DNA of 64,000 nucleotides, from NCBI RefSeq assembly GCF_018449725.1, contig NZ_JAAVVC010000005.1, positions 248,001-312,000 on the forward strand. The letters are read 5' to 3'. Under the pieces are notes generated by a model. It was not told the origin of the DNA. It did no database searches and worked only from the letters and a program-made list of their open reading frames with translations. The position numbers and the translations under genes are program-made. Shown here in pieces: positions 8,846-16,581 of this stretch (position 1 is its first letter; every line of letters begins with the position of its first letter). The stretch is from Pseudomonas sp. dw_612 (lineage in GTDB: Bacteria > Pseudomonadota > Gammaproteobacteria > Pseudomonadales > Pseudomonadaceae).

Positions 8846-8914
8846 GAATGATCACTGCCCATCGTAGAAATGATGAATATCCGAGCATATCACATGGAGG
8901 TTAGGCAACTAATA

Positions 8915-8944
8915 AATCGACTCAACCTATAAATTGAGTCGATT
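8915..8944. promoter_or_regulatory. MocR operator candidate: inverted AATCGACTCAA pair
   Basis: AATCGACTCAA at 8915-8925 and its exact complement TTGAGTCGATT at 8934-8944 are separated by eight bases. The pair sits 70 bases upstream of the mocR start, where binding could repress mocR. Confidence 0.75.
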
Positions 8945-9093
8945 GATGCAGCGATTAAATCGATACGCATCGTGTTAACGATATATTTTTAAAAGAATTA
9001 TTTATCTTATAAATCAATTATTTAACTTTCAAATAGCCAAAAAACAGGCCTTGATAGCAAAAAAACATCTCGTAACAACCCCGCCGTCTATTG

Positions 9094-9147
9094 AATCAAC
9101 TCAATTCATTCAAATACACTCATCTCGAATCGAAGCAATCGACTCAA
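9094..9147. promoter_or_regulatory. MocR operator candidate: direct AATCGACTCAA pair
   Basis: AATCAACTCAA at 9094-9104 (one mismatch) and AATCGACTCAA at 9137-9147 are direct repeats 43 bases apart, about four helical turns. GabR and other MocR proteins use direct repeats on one face of the helix. The pair lies 48 bases upstream of the transporter ATG, so it is placed to activate or repress the catabolic operon. Confidence 0.72.
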
Positions 9148-9163
9148 TCTCCCCCTGATCACT

Positions 9164-9180
9164 GCGCGGCCCTGCCGCGC
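9164..9180 (+). other. Leader hairpin just before the benE-like start codon
   Basis: GCGCGGC, a CCT triloop and GCCGCGC form a perfect 7-bp GC-only hairpin that ends 14 bases before the ATG at 9195. It could limit ribosome access or act as an mRNA 5' stabiliser if transcription begins upstream. Confidence 0.45.
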
Positions 9181-9194
9181 CAAGTCGAGACATC

Positions 9195-10400
9195 ATGGAC
9201 ACACTCAGAAAGGATCTATCCCTGTCAGCGGTCATCGCCGGTTTTATCGCGGTGATCATTTCCTACGCCGGCCCGTTGATCATCGTGTTTCAGGCAGCCA
9301 GGGAAGCGCACCTGCCCAACGACGTGGTGTCGTCGTGGATCTGGGCGATTTCCATCGGCAGCGGGATTACCGGCCTGTTCCTGAGCTGGCGCCTGCGGAT
9401 TCCGGTGATCACCGCGTGGTCGACGCCGGGCGCGGCGTTGCTGGTGTCGATGCTGCCCACCGTCACCCTGCCCCAGGCCATCGGCGCCTATGTGGTGGCG
9501 TCGGTGATCATCGCCATCGTCGGGTTGTCCGGGGCGTTCGACAAACTGATGAGTCGCCTGCCCAAGGCCATCGCCGCCGCCATGCTCGCCGGCATCCTGT
9601 TCCGCTTCGGCGCCGAACTGTTCACCTCGATCAAGCTGCAACCGGCGATGGTGCTGTCGATGATTGCCGCCTACCTGATCTTCAAACGCTTTTCACCGCG
9701 CTACGCGATTCTGTCGGTGCTGATTGTCGGCTGCGCCGTGGCCGCCTCGTTCGGCACGTTGAACAGCGCCTCGATCACCATCGACGTCGCACACCCGATC
9801 TTCATTGCTCCCGAGTGGAGCTGGCACGCAATCATCAACATTGGCCTGCCCCTGGCCCTGGTGACCCTGACCGGTCAATACGTGCCGGGCATGGCGGTGC
9901 TGCGCACCTCGGGCTACAACACCCCGGCGCGCTCGATCATTTCCGTGACGGCGATTGGCTCGATCCTGATGGCACCATTTGGCTCCCACGGCTTTAACCT
10001 GGCAGCGATTACCGCCGCGATCTGCACCGGCCGCGAAGCCCACGAAGACCGTGACAAACGCTACATCGCCGGGATCGCCTGTGGCGTGTTCTACATCCTG
10101 ATGGGCACTTTCGGCGCGACCCTGGCCTCGGTGTTTTCCGCCCTGCCCAAAGAGTTGATTGCCTCCCTCGCCGGCCTGGCCCTGTTCGGTGCAATCAGTG
10201 CCGGGCTGACTGGCGCCATGGCCGATGAGAAACAACGGGAAGCCGCGCTGATCACCTTCCTGGTGACCGCATCGGGCATGAGTTTCCTCGGTTTGGCGGC
10301 GGCGTTCTGGGGCCTGATTTTCGGCCTCGTCGCGCACTTCGTGCTGACCTGGACCCGGGAAAGCAAAACCGTGGCTATCGCCGAGGGCAGCCGACCATGA
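9195..10400 (+). CDS. BenE-family transporter (benzoate/H+ symporter family)
   Basis: A 401-residue inner-membrane protein with about twelve hydrophobic segments. Family features include PLIIVFQAAREAHLPNDVVS and WSTPGAALLVSM in the first half and FGSHGFNLAAITAAICTGRE near residue 260-280. BenE members are proton-coupled aromatic acid carriers, but here no aromatic-degradation gene is nearby; the following genes handle amino acids, so the substrate is probably an amino acid or a related compound. First gene of a five-gene operon; its stop overlaps the next start by four bases (ATGA). Confidence 0.85.
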   Translation: MDTLRKDLSLSAVIAGFIAVIISYAGPLIIVFQAAREAHLPNDVVSSWIWAISIGSGITGLFLSWRLRIPVITAWSTPGAALLVSMLPTVTLPQAIGAYVVASVIIAIVGLSGAFDKLMSRLPKAIAAAMLAGILFRFGAELFTSIKLQPAMVLSMIAAYLIFKRFSPRYAILSVLIVGCAVAASFGTLNSASITIDVAHPIFIAPEWSWHAIINIGLPLALVTLTGQYVPGMAVLRTSGYNTPARSIISVTAIGSILMAPFGSHGFNLAAITAAICTGREAHEDRDKRYIAGIACGVFYILMGTFGATLASVFSALPKELIASLAGLALFGAISAGLTGAMADEKQREAALITFLVTASGMSFLGLAAAFWGLIFGLVAHFVLTWTRESKTVAIAEGSRP

Positions 10401-11569
10401 CTGCTCGTTACGACTTTATTGTGGTGGGTGGCGGCATCGCCGGTGTGTCTGCGGCCTATGAACTGGCGGCCCATGGCAGCGTGTGCCTGCTCGAACAGGA
10501 GCAGCAACTGGCCTACCACACCACCGGGCGTTCGGCGGCGATCTCGATGGAAAGCTACGGCAACCAGCAGATCCGTTCGCTGACCTGCGCGTCCCGGGCT
10601 TTTTTCGAAAACCCGCCCGAAGGCCTGGCCGAGCATCCGCTGTGGTCGCCACGGGGCGCATTGATCGTGGCCCAGGCGGCACGGATGGACAAACTGGCCG
10701 CGCGTTTCACCGCCGTGCTGGAGCAAGTACCGACCGCGCAATTCCTCGACGCCAAACAGGTGTTGGAACTGGTGCCGTACCTGGCTGAGGGCGCCTGGAG
10801 CGCCGGGATCTACGAGCCCAGCGCTTTCGATCTGGATGTGCATGGCATTCACGGCGCCTACCTCGGCGGCCTGCGGGCTCGCGGCGGTGTGATCAAACGT
10901 GAGGCCGAAGTGCTGCGCGGTGAGCACCGCGCCGGGCACTGGGCCTTGCACACCCGGGACGGCCAGCGGCTGGAGGCGGCCATCGTGGTGAATGCCGCCG
11001 GCGCCTGGGCCGATGAGTTCGCCGAGCGCTGCGGCGTGCCCAAGGTTGGCGTGCGACCGCTGCGCCGCACGGTGCTGGCGGTGGATCCGCAATGCGACGT
11101 ACACCACACGCCGTACCTGGGCACCGTCGACGAAGACATTTTCATCAAGCCGGAAGCCGGGCGGCTGATCGTTTCGCCCTGCGATGAAAGCCCGTCGCTG
11201 CCCTGCGATGCACTGCCGGAAGAGCTCGACCTGGCGATCACCATGGATCGCCTGCAAAGCACCACGCGCCTGCGCCCGCGCTCGATCATCAATAAATGGG
11301 CAGGCCTGCGCACCTTCGTCGCCGACCGCTCCCCGGTGCTCGGCCAGGACCCACAACAAGAGAGCTTTATCTGGCTCGCCGCCTTGGGTGGCTACGGCAT
11401 TCAGGCCGCGCCCGCCATCGCCAGGTTATGCAGCCACGCGGCATTGGGTATCGCGCTGCCGGCGGACCTGGCGGCGCTGCAGCTCAACTACCAGCATTTT
11501 TCCCCGACCCGTTGCCGCGACGCGGAGTTTTCCAGCCTGGCCGTCAAACAGGTTGCCGATTTGCATTAA
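10397..11569 (+). CDS. DauA-like FAD-dependent D-amino-acid dehydrogenase
   Basis: A 390-residue protein of the DAO family. It has the dinucleotide motif VVGGGIAGVSAAYELA at residues 8-23 and the flavin-contacting YHTTGRSAA near residue 40. Several stretches recall P. aeruginosa D-arginine dehydrogenase DauA: the SRAFFENPP and EHPLWSPRG segments, WAGLRTFVADRSPVLG and ALGGYGIQAAPAI near the C-terminus. Such enzymes oxidise D-amino acids to imino acids in the cytoplasm, passing electrons onward without oxygen. Compared with the DauA sequence as remembered, His48 (start of AHYT) is Ile and Glu87, which holds the guanidinium, is Ala, so a basic D-amino acid is unlikely. It is translationally coupled to the transporter and followed by ridA. 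Confidence 0.83.
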   Translation: MTARYDFIVVGGGIAGVSAAYELAAHGSVCLLEQEQQLAYHTTGRSAAISMESYGNQQIRSLTCASRAFFENPPEGLAEHPLWSPRGALIVAQAARMDKLAARFTAVLEQVPTAQFLDAKQVLELVPYLAEGAWSAGIYEPSAFDLDVHGIHGAYLGGLRARGGVIKREAEVLRGEHRAGHWALHTRDGQRLEAAIVVNAAGAWADEFAERCGVPKVGVRPLRRTVLAVDPQCDVHHTPYLGTVDEDIFIKPEAGRLIVSPCDESPSLPCDALPEELDLAITMDRLQSTTRLRPRSIINKWAGLRTFVADRSPVLGQDPQQESFIWLAALGGYGIQAAPAIARLCSHAALGIALPADLAALQLNYQHFSPTRCRDAEFSSLAVKQVADLH

Positions 11570-11599
11570 CCCCCCACCCACTTAACAAGGAACGTCACC

Positions 11600-12031
11600 A
11601 TGCAAACCAACGCTCAACTCCAGCCCGCAGCCCAACCTTTCCTGGGCGACGAAAACGTTATTTTCACCGACAAGGCGCCGCTGCCTCTGGGCACGTATTC
11701 CCAAGGCATCAAGGTCAGCCATGGGCAAACCATCTACCTGTCGGCGCAGACCCCGGTCTCGGCGCTGAACAATGAAGTGCTGGCCCAGGACTTCGAAGGC
11801 CAGTTGCGCCAGACCCTGGACAACTTGCAGCAAATGGCTGAAGCGGCCGGCGGCACCCTGGCGAACGTGGTCAAGGTCACGGCGTTCATCACGGACCTGA
11901 GCGAGTTCCCGACCCTCAACCGCGTGATGGAAGAGTATTTCACCAAGCCCTACCCGGCCCGCACTACCGCCGGCGCCAGCGCGCTGGCGCGCAATACCCT
12001 GGTGGCCATCGACGCAATCATGGTGGTCTGA
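11600..12031 (+). CDS. RidA/YjgF/Rid family imine deaminase
   Basis: A 143-residue protein with the Rid family pattern: a start segment PLPLGTYSQGIKV, then TIYLSAQTPV and the C-terminal half with TLANVVKVTAFITDLSEFPTLNRVMEEYF, followed by PARTTAGASALARNTLVAIDAI. The catalytic Arg (PARTT) is present. Rid proteins hydrolyse reactive enamine/imine intermediates released by PLP or flavin enzymes. Here it sits directly after an amino-acid dehydrogenase that should make imino acids and before a PLP lyase-fold enzyme, a logical place for it. A Shine-Dalgarno AAGGA precedes the ATG. Confidence 0.9.
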   Translation: MQTNAQLQPAAQPFLGDENVIFTDKAPLPLGTYSQGIKVSHGQTIYLSAQTPVSALNNEVLAQDFEGQLRQTLDNLQQMAEAAGGTLANVVKVTAFITDLSEFPTLNRVMEEYFTKPYPARTTAGASALARNTLVAIDAIMVV

Positions 12032-12056
12032 ACCGTCTTCTGTCAGTGAAGTGCCC

Positions 12057-12076
12057 GTCGGTCCAGGCGGACCGAC
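12057..12076 (+). other. Intergenic hairpin between ridA-like and threonine-synthase-like genes
   Basis: GTCGGTCC, loop AGGC and GGACCGAC form a perfect 8-bp stem. No U-run follows, so it is more likely an mRNA-processing or stability element than a terminator. Confidence 0.5.
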
Positions 12077-12120
12077 GTCGGCAGGGAAGCACCAGCACAG
12101 CATACTTTCAGGGGATGGCC

Positions 12121-13374
12121 ATGAAGAATTCGTACAGAGAGTATGTGTTGCAGTGCCTGGTTTGTGAGCGCAGCTACCAGCCGCATGAGGTCAGCTATTA
12201 CTGCCCTCATTGCAAGATCGATGGTGCGCTCGATGCGCTTTACGACTACCCGACGCTCAAGCGCGAATGGTCCAGGGACAGCCTGGCCCACGATCACGCC
12301 CGGGGCATGTGGCGCTATGACCGGCTGATGCCGTTGAGTTCGTCGCAGTTTATTCCGCCGTTGCTGGTGGGTAACACACCGCTGTATTCGCGCCCTGAGC
12401 TGCTGGGCAAGGGCGCGCGGATCAAAGTCTTTATCAAGGATGAATCCCGCCAACCCACCGGGTCGTTGAAGGACCGCGCCAGCGCCCTGGCGGTGGCCCA
12501 CGCCTTGCAGTCCGGTGCAAGCACCGTGGCCGTGGCCAGCACCGGCAACGCCGCATCGGCCCTGGCCGGCATGAGCGCCAGCCTGGGCCTGCACAACGTG
12601 ATTTACCTGCCCAAGAGCGCGCCTCGGGAAAAGCTCGCGCAGATGCAAGGCTACGGTGCGGAGATCGTGCTGGTGGACGGGCAATACGACGAAGCCTTCG
12701 AGCAATGCCTCAACGCCTGCGAAACCCACGGCTGGTACAACCGCACCACCGGGATCAATTCCTACATGAGCGAAGGCAAGAAAACCGTGGCCTTCGAGAT
12801 GTGCGAACAACTCAATTGGCAGGTGCCCGACCTGGTGTTCGTGCCGGTGGGCAACGGTTGCATTCTGGGCTCGGTCTACAAGGGTTTTTTCGACCTGCTG
12901 CAACTGGGCTGGATCGAGCGTATCCCGCGGCTGATCGGCGTGCAGGCCGAACACAGCAATTTCATGTACCGGGCCTGGCGTAGCGAGCGGCCGATGCAGC
13001 ACATCGAACGCATCGCCCCCACCAGCCTGGCCAGCAGCATCAACGTGGCGTTGCCCCGTGACCGCCTCAAAGCCATGCGCGCCGTCACCGCCAGCCACGG
13101 TGAATTCATCTGCGTCAGTGATGCGAGCATCGTCGCCGCCGCGTCCCGGTTGGCCGCCAGCACCGGGGTGTTCCCCGAAGCCGGCGCCGCCAGTGCCTTC
13201 GCCGGCCTGCTCAAGTACGCCGAAGCCCACCCCGACACCCCGCAAACCGCCGTGATCCTGATCACTGGCAGCGGTTTGAAAGACACCTCCATTTTTCTAT
13301 CCGACTCGACCAGAGGCCAGTCCCGGGTGCCGCCGCACCCCGTATCTGCACCGCTGGCCGAAGCGCTTACCTGA
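12121..13374 (+). CDS. Threonine-synthase-like PLP enzyme (fold type II)
   Basis: A 417-residue protein. Residues 12-37 form a small Cys4 zinc-ribbon-like knuckle ([20 protein letters not shown]) seen in archaeal-type threonine synthases. The PLP lysine is in PTGSLKDRA, the phosphate-contacting SerxxAsn in [12 protein letters not shown], and the C-terminal [13 protein letters not shown] is typical. Threonine synthases make threonine from phosphohomoserine, but relatives are lyases or synthases for diaminopropionate, cysteate or hydroxyaspartate. Position inside an operon for amino-acid breakdown argues for a lyase-type role. Start at 12121 fits the AGGGG ribosome-binding site; ATG at 12115 would be too close to it. 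Confidence 0.8.
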   Translation: MKNSYREYVLQCLVCERSYQPHEVSYYCPHCKIDGALDALYDYPTLKREWSRDSLAHDHARGMWRYDRLMPLSSSQFIPPLLVGNTPLYSRPELLGKGARIKVFIKDESRQPTGSLKDRASALAVAHALQSGASTVAVASTGNAASALAGMSASLGLHNVIYLPKSAPREKLAQMQGYGAEIVLVDGQYDEAFEQCLNACETHGWYNRTTGINSYMSEGKKTVAFEMCEQLNWQVPDLVFVPVGNGCILGSVYKGFFDLLQLGWIERIPRLIGVQAEHSNFMYRAWRSERPMQHIERIAPTSLASSINVALPRDRLKAMRAVTASHGEFICVSDASIVAAASRLAASTGVFPEAGAASAFAGLLKYAEAHPDTPQTAVILITGSGLKDTSIFLSDSTRGQSRVPPHPVSAPLAEALT

Positions 13375-13384
13375 GGAACTCACC

Positions 13385-14623
13385 ATGAGCCTGCAAAATT
13401 TCGATCCCGCCGTTGCCCGCCTGATCGACCGCGAACGCAATCGCCAGGAGACCCACCTGGAACTGATCGCTTCAGAAAACTATGTCAGCGAAGAAGTGCT
13501 CCAGGCCCAGGGCTCGGTGCTCACCAACAAATACGCCGAGGGCTATCCGGGCAAGCGTTACTACGGTGGCTGCAAGGTCGTCGACGAGATCGAGAATCTG
13601 GCCATCGAACGCGCGCGCAAACTGTTCAACTGCGAATACGTCAATGTCCAACCCCACTCCGGATCACAGGCCAATCAAGCGGTGTTTCTGGCCGTGCTCG
13701 AACCCGGCGACACGATCCTGGGCATGTCCCTGGCCCACGGCGGCCACCTGACCCACGGCGCCTCGGTGAATTTTTCCGGCAAGTTCTACCAGGCGTTTGC
13801 CTACGGGCTGGAAAAGGACAGCGAAACCCTCGACTACGCCGAGATGGAAGCCCTGGCCCGGCAACATCGACCGAAGATGATCATTGCCGGGGCCTCGGCG
13901 TATTCGCGGACCATCGATTTCCAGCGCTTTCGCAACATCTGCGATGAAATCGGCGCGTACCTGATGGTCGACATGGCGCACTACGCCGGGCTGATCGCCG
14001 CAGGCGTTTACCCATCGCCGGTGGGCATCGCCGACTTCATCACCTCCACCACCCACAAGACCCTGCGCGGGCCGCGCGGTGGCTTGATCCTGGCCAAGGC
14101 GCAATACGCGGCGCTGCTCGATAAAACGATTTTCCCGGTTTACCAGGGCGGGCCGCTGATGCACGTGATCGCGGCGAAAGCCGTGGCCTTCAATGAAGCC
14201 TTGAGCGATGGCTTCAAGCATTACCAGCAACGGGTGATCAACAACGCCCGGACCATGGCGAACGTTCTGACCCGGCGCGGGTTGCGGGTGGTGTCCGGCG
14301 GCACCGACTGCCATATGTTCCTGCTTGATTTGCGTTCGATGAACATCACCGGCAAAGACACCGAAGCGCTGCTGGAAAGCGCCCACATCACCCTGAACAA
14401 GAACGCGATCCCCGATGACCCGCAGAAACCGGCGATCACCAGCGGCATCCGCATTGGCACACCGGCACTGACGACCCGGGGTTTCGGTGAAGCGGAATGC
14501 GCCGAAGTGGCGAACCTGATCGCCGATTTGCTGGCGCAGCCGAACAACGCCGCGCTGCTGGATAACACCCGGCGCCGGGTGATGCACTTGTGTGAATGTT
14601 TTCCGGTGTACCTGTTGAGCTGA
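13385..14623 (+). CDS. glyA: Serine hydroxymethyltransferase, operon-encoded GlyA paralogue
   Basis: A 412-residue PLP enzyme with the full SHMT plan: [15 protein letters not shown] at the start, [14 protein letters not shown], the active-site lysine in [12 protein letters not shown] (near residue 225), and [15 protein letters not shown] near the end. It moves a one-carbon unit between serine-type amino acids and tetrahydrofolate; relatives also cleave beta-hydroxy amino acids or act on alpha-methylserine, giving D-alanine. Being last in a MocR-controlled catabolic operon, it is likely an inducible paralogue, not the housekeeping copy. The C-terminus [10 protein letters not shown] is slightly divergent from the usual end. 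A GAGG site precedes the ATG, ten bases after the upstream stop. Confidence 0.88.
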   Translation: MSLQNFDPAVARLIDRERNRQETHLELIASENYVSEEVLQAQGSVLTNKYAEGYPGKRYYGGCKVVDEIENLAIERARKLFNCEYVNVQPHSGSQANQAVFLAVLEPGDTILGMSLAHGGHLTHGASVNFSGKFYQAFAYGLEKDSETLDYAEMEALARQHRPKMIIAGASAYSRTIDFQRFRNICDEIGAYLMVDMAHYAGLIAAGVYPSPVGIADFITSTTHKTLRGPRGGLILAKAQYAALLDKTIFPVYQGGPLMHVIAAKAVAFNEALSDGFKHYQQRVINNARTMANVLTRRGLRVVSGGTDCHMFLLDLRSMNITGKDTEALLESAHITLNKNAIPDDPQKPAITSGIRIGTPALTTRGFGEAECAEVANLIADLLAQPNNAALLDNTRRRVMHLCECFPVYLLS

Positions 14624-14656
14624 TCACCAAAAAATAGCCGGACACCCCCAACCCTG

Positions 14657-14744
14657 GTGGGAGCGAGCTTGCTCGCGAAAGCGGCATTTCAGTCGACATA
14701 GATGTTGGCTGACACACCGCCTTCGCGAGCAAGCCCGCTCACAC
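14657..14744. repeat. REPIN (GTGGGAGCGAGC/GGGC mixed halves)
   Basis: Inverted REP pair downstream of glyA; the left half reads GTGGGAGCGAGCTTGCTCGC, the right half has CCCGCTCACACA with one change from the usual CCCGCTCCCACA. Together with 150 bases of unassigned sequence it fills the gap before oprB. Confidence 0.92.
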
Positions 14745-14941
14745 ACGGTCCCGCTTTTCCCCCTGTGGCAACGGGTCGCAGACGACTGTTACCAAATCCG
14801 AAACGCTGCATGTCAGTAAAAGCGCTTTCTCTCTTTGTAACAGATCATTATCCTGCCGCTCTTCAGCTGAAACGCTTCACTGCCCGTTCCATCTCGTCGC
14901 GTTCAGTTCATCCCCAGAAAAAGATCAAGAATTTCTACTTT

Positions 14942-16330
14942 ATGCCCGACTTTCCAACTCCGCGAGACAGCGCTGTCTCCGCCCCTGTGGCCCACCGAAA
15001 AGCCCTGAACCTGATCGGCGGCCTCAGCGCTTTCGGTCTCGCTACCTGCGTTCACGCGGCCCCGGCATTCGATAGCGACTCAACGTGGATGCTCGGCGAC
15101 TGGAACGGCACGCGCACCGAACTGGCGGAAAAAGGTTACGACTTCAACGTCGATTACACCGGCGAAATGGGCAGCAACCTGCACGGCGGCTATGACCACG
15201 ACCGCACCGCGCGCTACAGCGATCAGTTCGGCCTCGGCACGCACCTGGATTTGCAGAAGATCCTCGGTTGGGACGCCGCCGAATTTCAACTGACCATCAC
15301 CGAACGCAACGGCAACAACATCAGCAACGACCGGATCAACGATCCCCGGGTCGGCGGTTTTACTTCGGCCCAAGAAGTCTGGGGCCGTGGCCAGACCTGG
15401 CGCCTGACGCAGATGTGGTATCAGCAGAAATTCTTCGACCAGAAGCTCGACATCAAGGTCGGCCGCTTTGGCGAAGGCGAGGATTTCAATAGCTTCCCCT
15501 GCGACTTCCAGAACCTGGCGTTCTGCGGCTCGCAAGTCGGCAACTGGGTCGGTGGCATCTGGTACAACTGGCCGGTCAGTCAGTGGGCGATGCGGGTTAA
15601 ATATCACCTGACGCCGGAGTTGTATGCGCAGGTCGGCGCTTATGAGCAGAACCCGTCGAACCTCGATCGCGGCAATGGCTTCAAGCTCAGCGGCAGCGGC
15701 ACCCAGGGCGCGATTTTGCCGATTGAACTGGTGTGGACGCCGAAACTGAATGGCCTGCCGGGCGAGTACCGCGCCGGTTATTACTACAGCAACGCCAAGG
15801 CCACCGACGCCTATAAGGACAGCAATGGTCAACCCGCCGCCCTGAGTGGCGAGGCGTACCGTAGCGCATCAAGCAAGCACGGCGTGTGGCTCGGTGTGCA
15901 GCAGCAGATCACCAGCCGCGCCAGCGATAACTCACGGGGTTTGAGCGTGTTCGCCAACGGCACAATGCACGACAAGAAGACCAACGCCATCGACAACTAT
16001 GTCCAGGCCGGCGTCGTCTACAAAGGCCTGTTCAATGCCCGCGCCAAGGACGATATCGGCTTTGCCCTGGCCCGCGTCCACGTCCACGTCAACCCGGCCT
16101 ATCGCAAGAATGCCGAGGCGACCAACCAGGCTCGCGCCGTCTACGACTACGACGATCCATCGTTCCTGCCGCCGCAAGACACCGAATACAGCGCAGAGCT
16201 CTATTACGGCGTGCACGTCACGAATTGGCTGACCGTGCGCCCGAACCTGCAATACATCCGTCATCCCGGTGGCGTGGACAAGGTCGATGACGCGCTGATT
16301 GGCGGGATCAAAGTCATCTCATCCTTCTAA
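14942..16330 (+). CDS. Carbohydrate-selective porin, OprB family
   Basis: A 462-residue outer-membrane protein with a signal peptide ending near ATCVHAAPAFDSD. Family signs: the start of the mature protein WMLGDWNGTRTELAEKGYDFNVDYTGE, many aromatic beta-strands, VGRFGEGEDFNSFPC, and the C-terminal strands (NLQYIRHPGGVDKVDD, ending in Phe). It would let glucose and similar sugars into the periplasm, in keeping with the glucose dehydrogenase gene that follows. The start at 14942 gives a proper signal sequence; the open frame runs back to 14702 inside a REPIN, but those residues are not signal-like. Confidence 0.85.
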   Translation: MPDFPTPRDSAVSAPVAHRKALNLIGGLSAFGLATCVHAAPAFDSDSTWMLGDWNGTRTELAEKGYDFNVDYTGEMGSNLHGGYDHDRTARYSDQFGLGTHLDLQKILGWDAAEFQLTITERNGNNISNDRINDPRVGGFTSAQEVWGRGQTWRLTQMWYQQKFFDQKLDIKVGRFGEGEDFNSFPCDFQNLAFCGSQVGNWVGGIWYNWPVSQWAMRVKYHLTPELYAQVGAYEQNPSNLDRGNGFKLSGSGTQGAILPIELVWTPKLNGLPGEYRAGYYYSNAKATDAYKDSNGQPAALSGEAYRSASSKHGVWLGVQQQITSRASDNSRGLSVFANGTMHDKKTNAIDNYVQAGVVYKGLFNARAKDDIGFALARVHVHVNPAYRKNAEATNQARAVYDYDDPSFLPPQDTEYSAELYYGVHVTNWLTVRPNLQYIRHPGGVDKVDDALIGGIKVISSF

Positions 16331-16366
16331 CCCACAACACAAACCTTATGGGGCACAACAACCCTC

Positions 16367-16456
16367 TGTGGGAGCGGGCTTGCTCGCGAAGGCGGTATGT
16401 CAGTCGACATCAATGCTGAATGTTAAGCCGCCTTCGCGAGCAAGCCCGCTCCCACA
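16367..16456. repeat. REPIN (GTGGGAGCGGGC type) between oprB and gcd
   Basis: Inverted pair TGTGGGAGCGGGCTTGCTCG and complement. It separates oprB from gcd, so the two may be transcribed separately or joined with the REPIN in the message. Confidence 0.95.
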
Positions 16457-16581
16457 AGGGATTACCTCTGCTGAACACGCTCTGACAAGTTTCACTTTTA
16501 TATCTGAACCATGCCCGCGCCAGATCGTCATCTACAGTGAACTTGCGCGGGACTACTTAAAACGTCACGGAGAACCACACT

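Noticed and set aside
9195..10400. A benzoate-degradation role for the BenE-like transporter
   Set aside because: No benABCD or cat genes nearby; the operon partners are amino-acid enzymes.
14702..14941. Upstream extension of the OprB frame
   Set aside because: It begins inside a REPIN and the residues do not form a signal peptide; the start at 14942 does.
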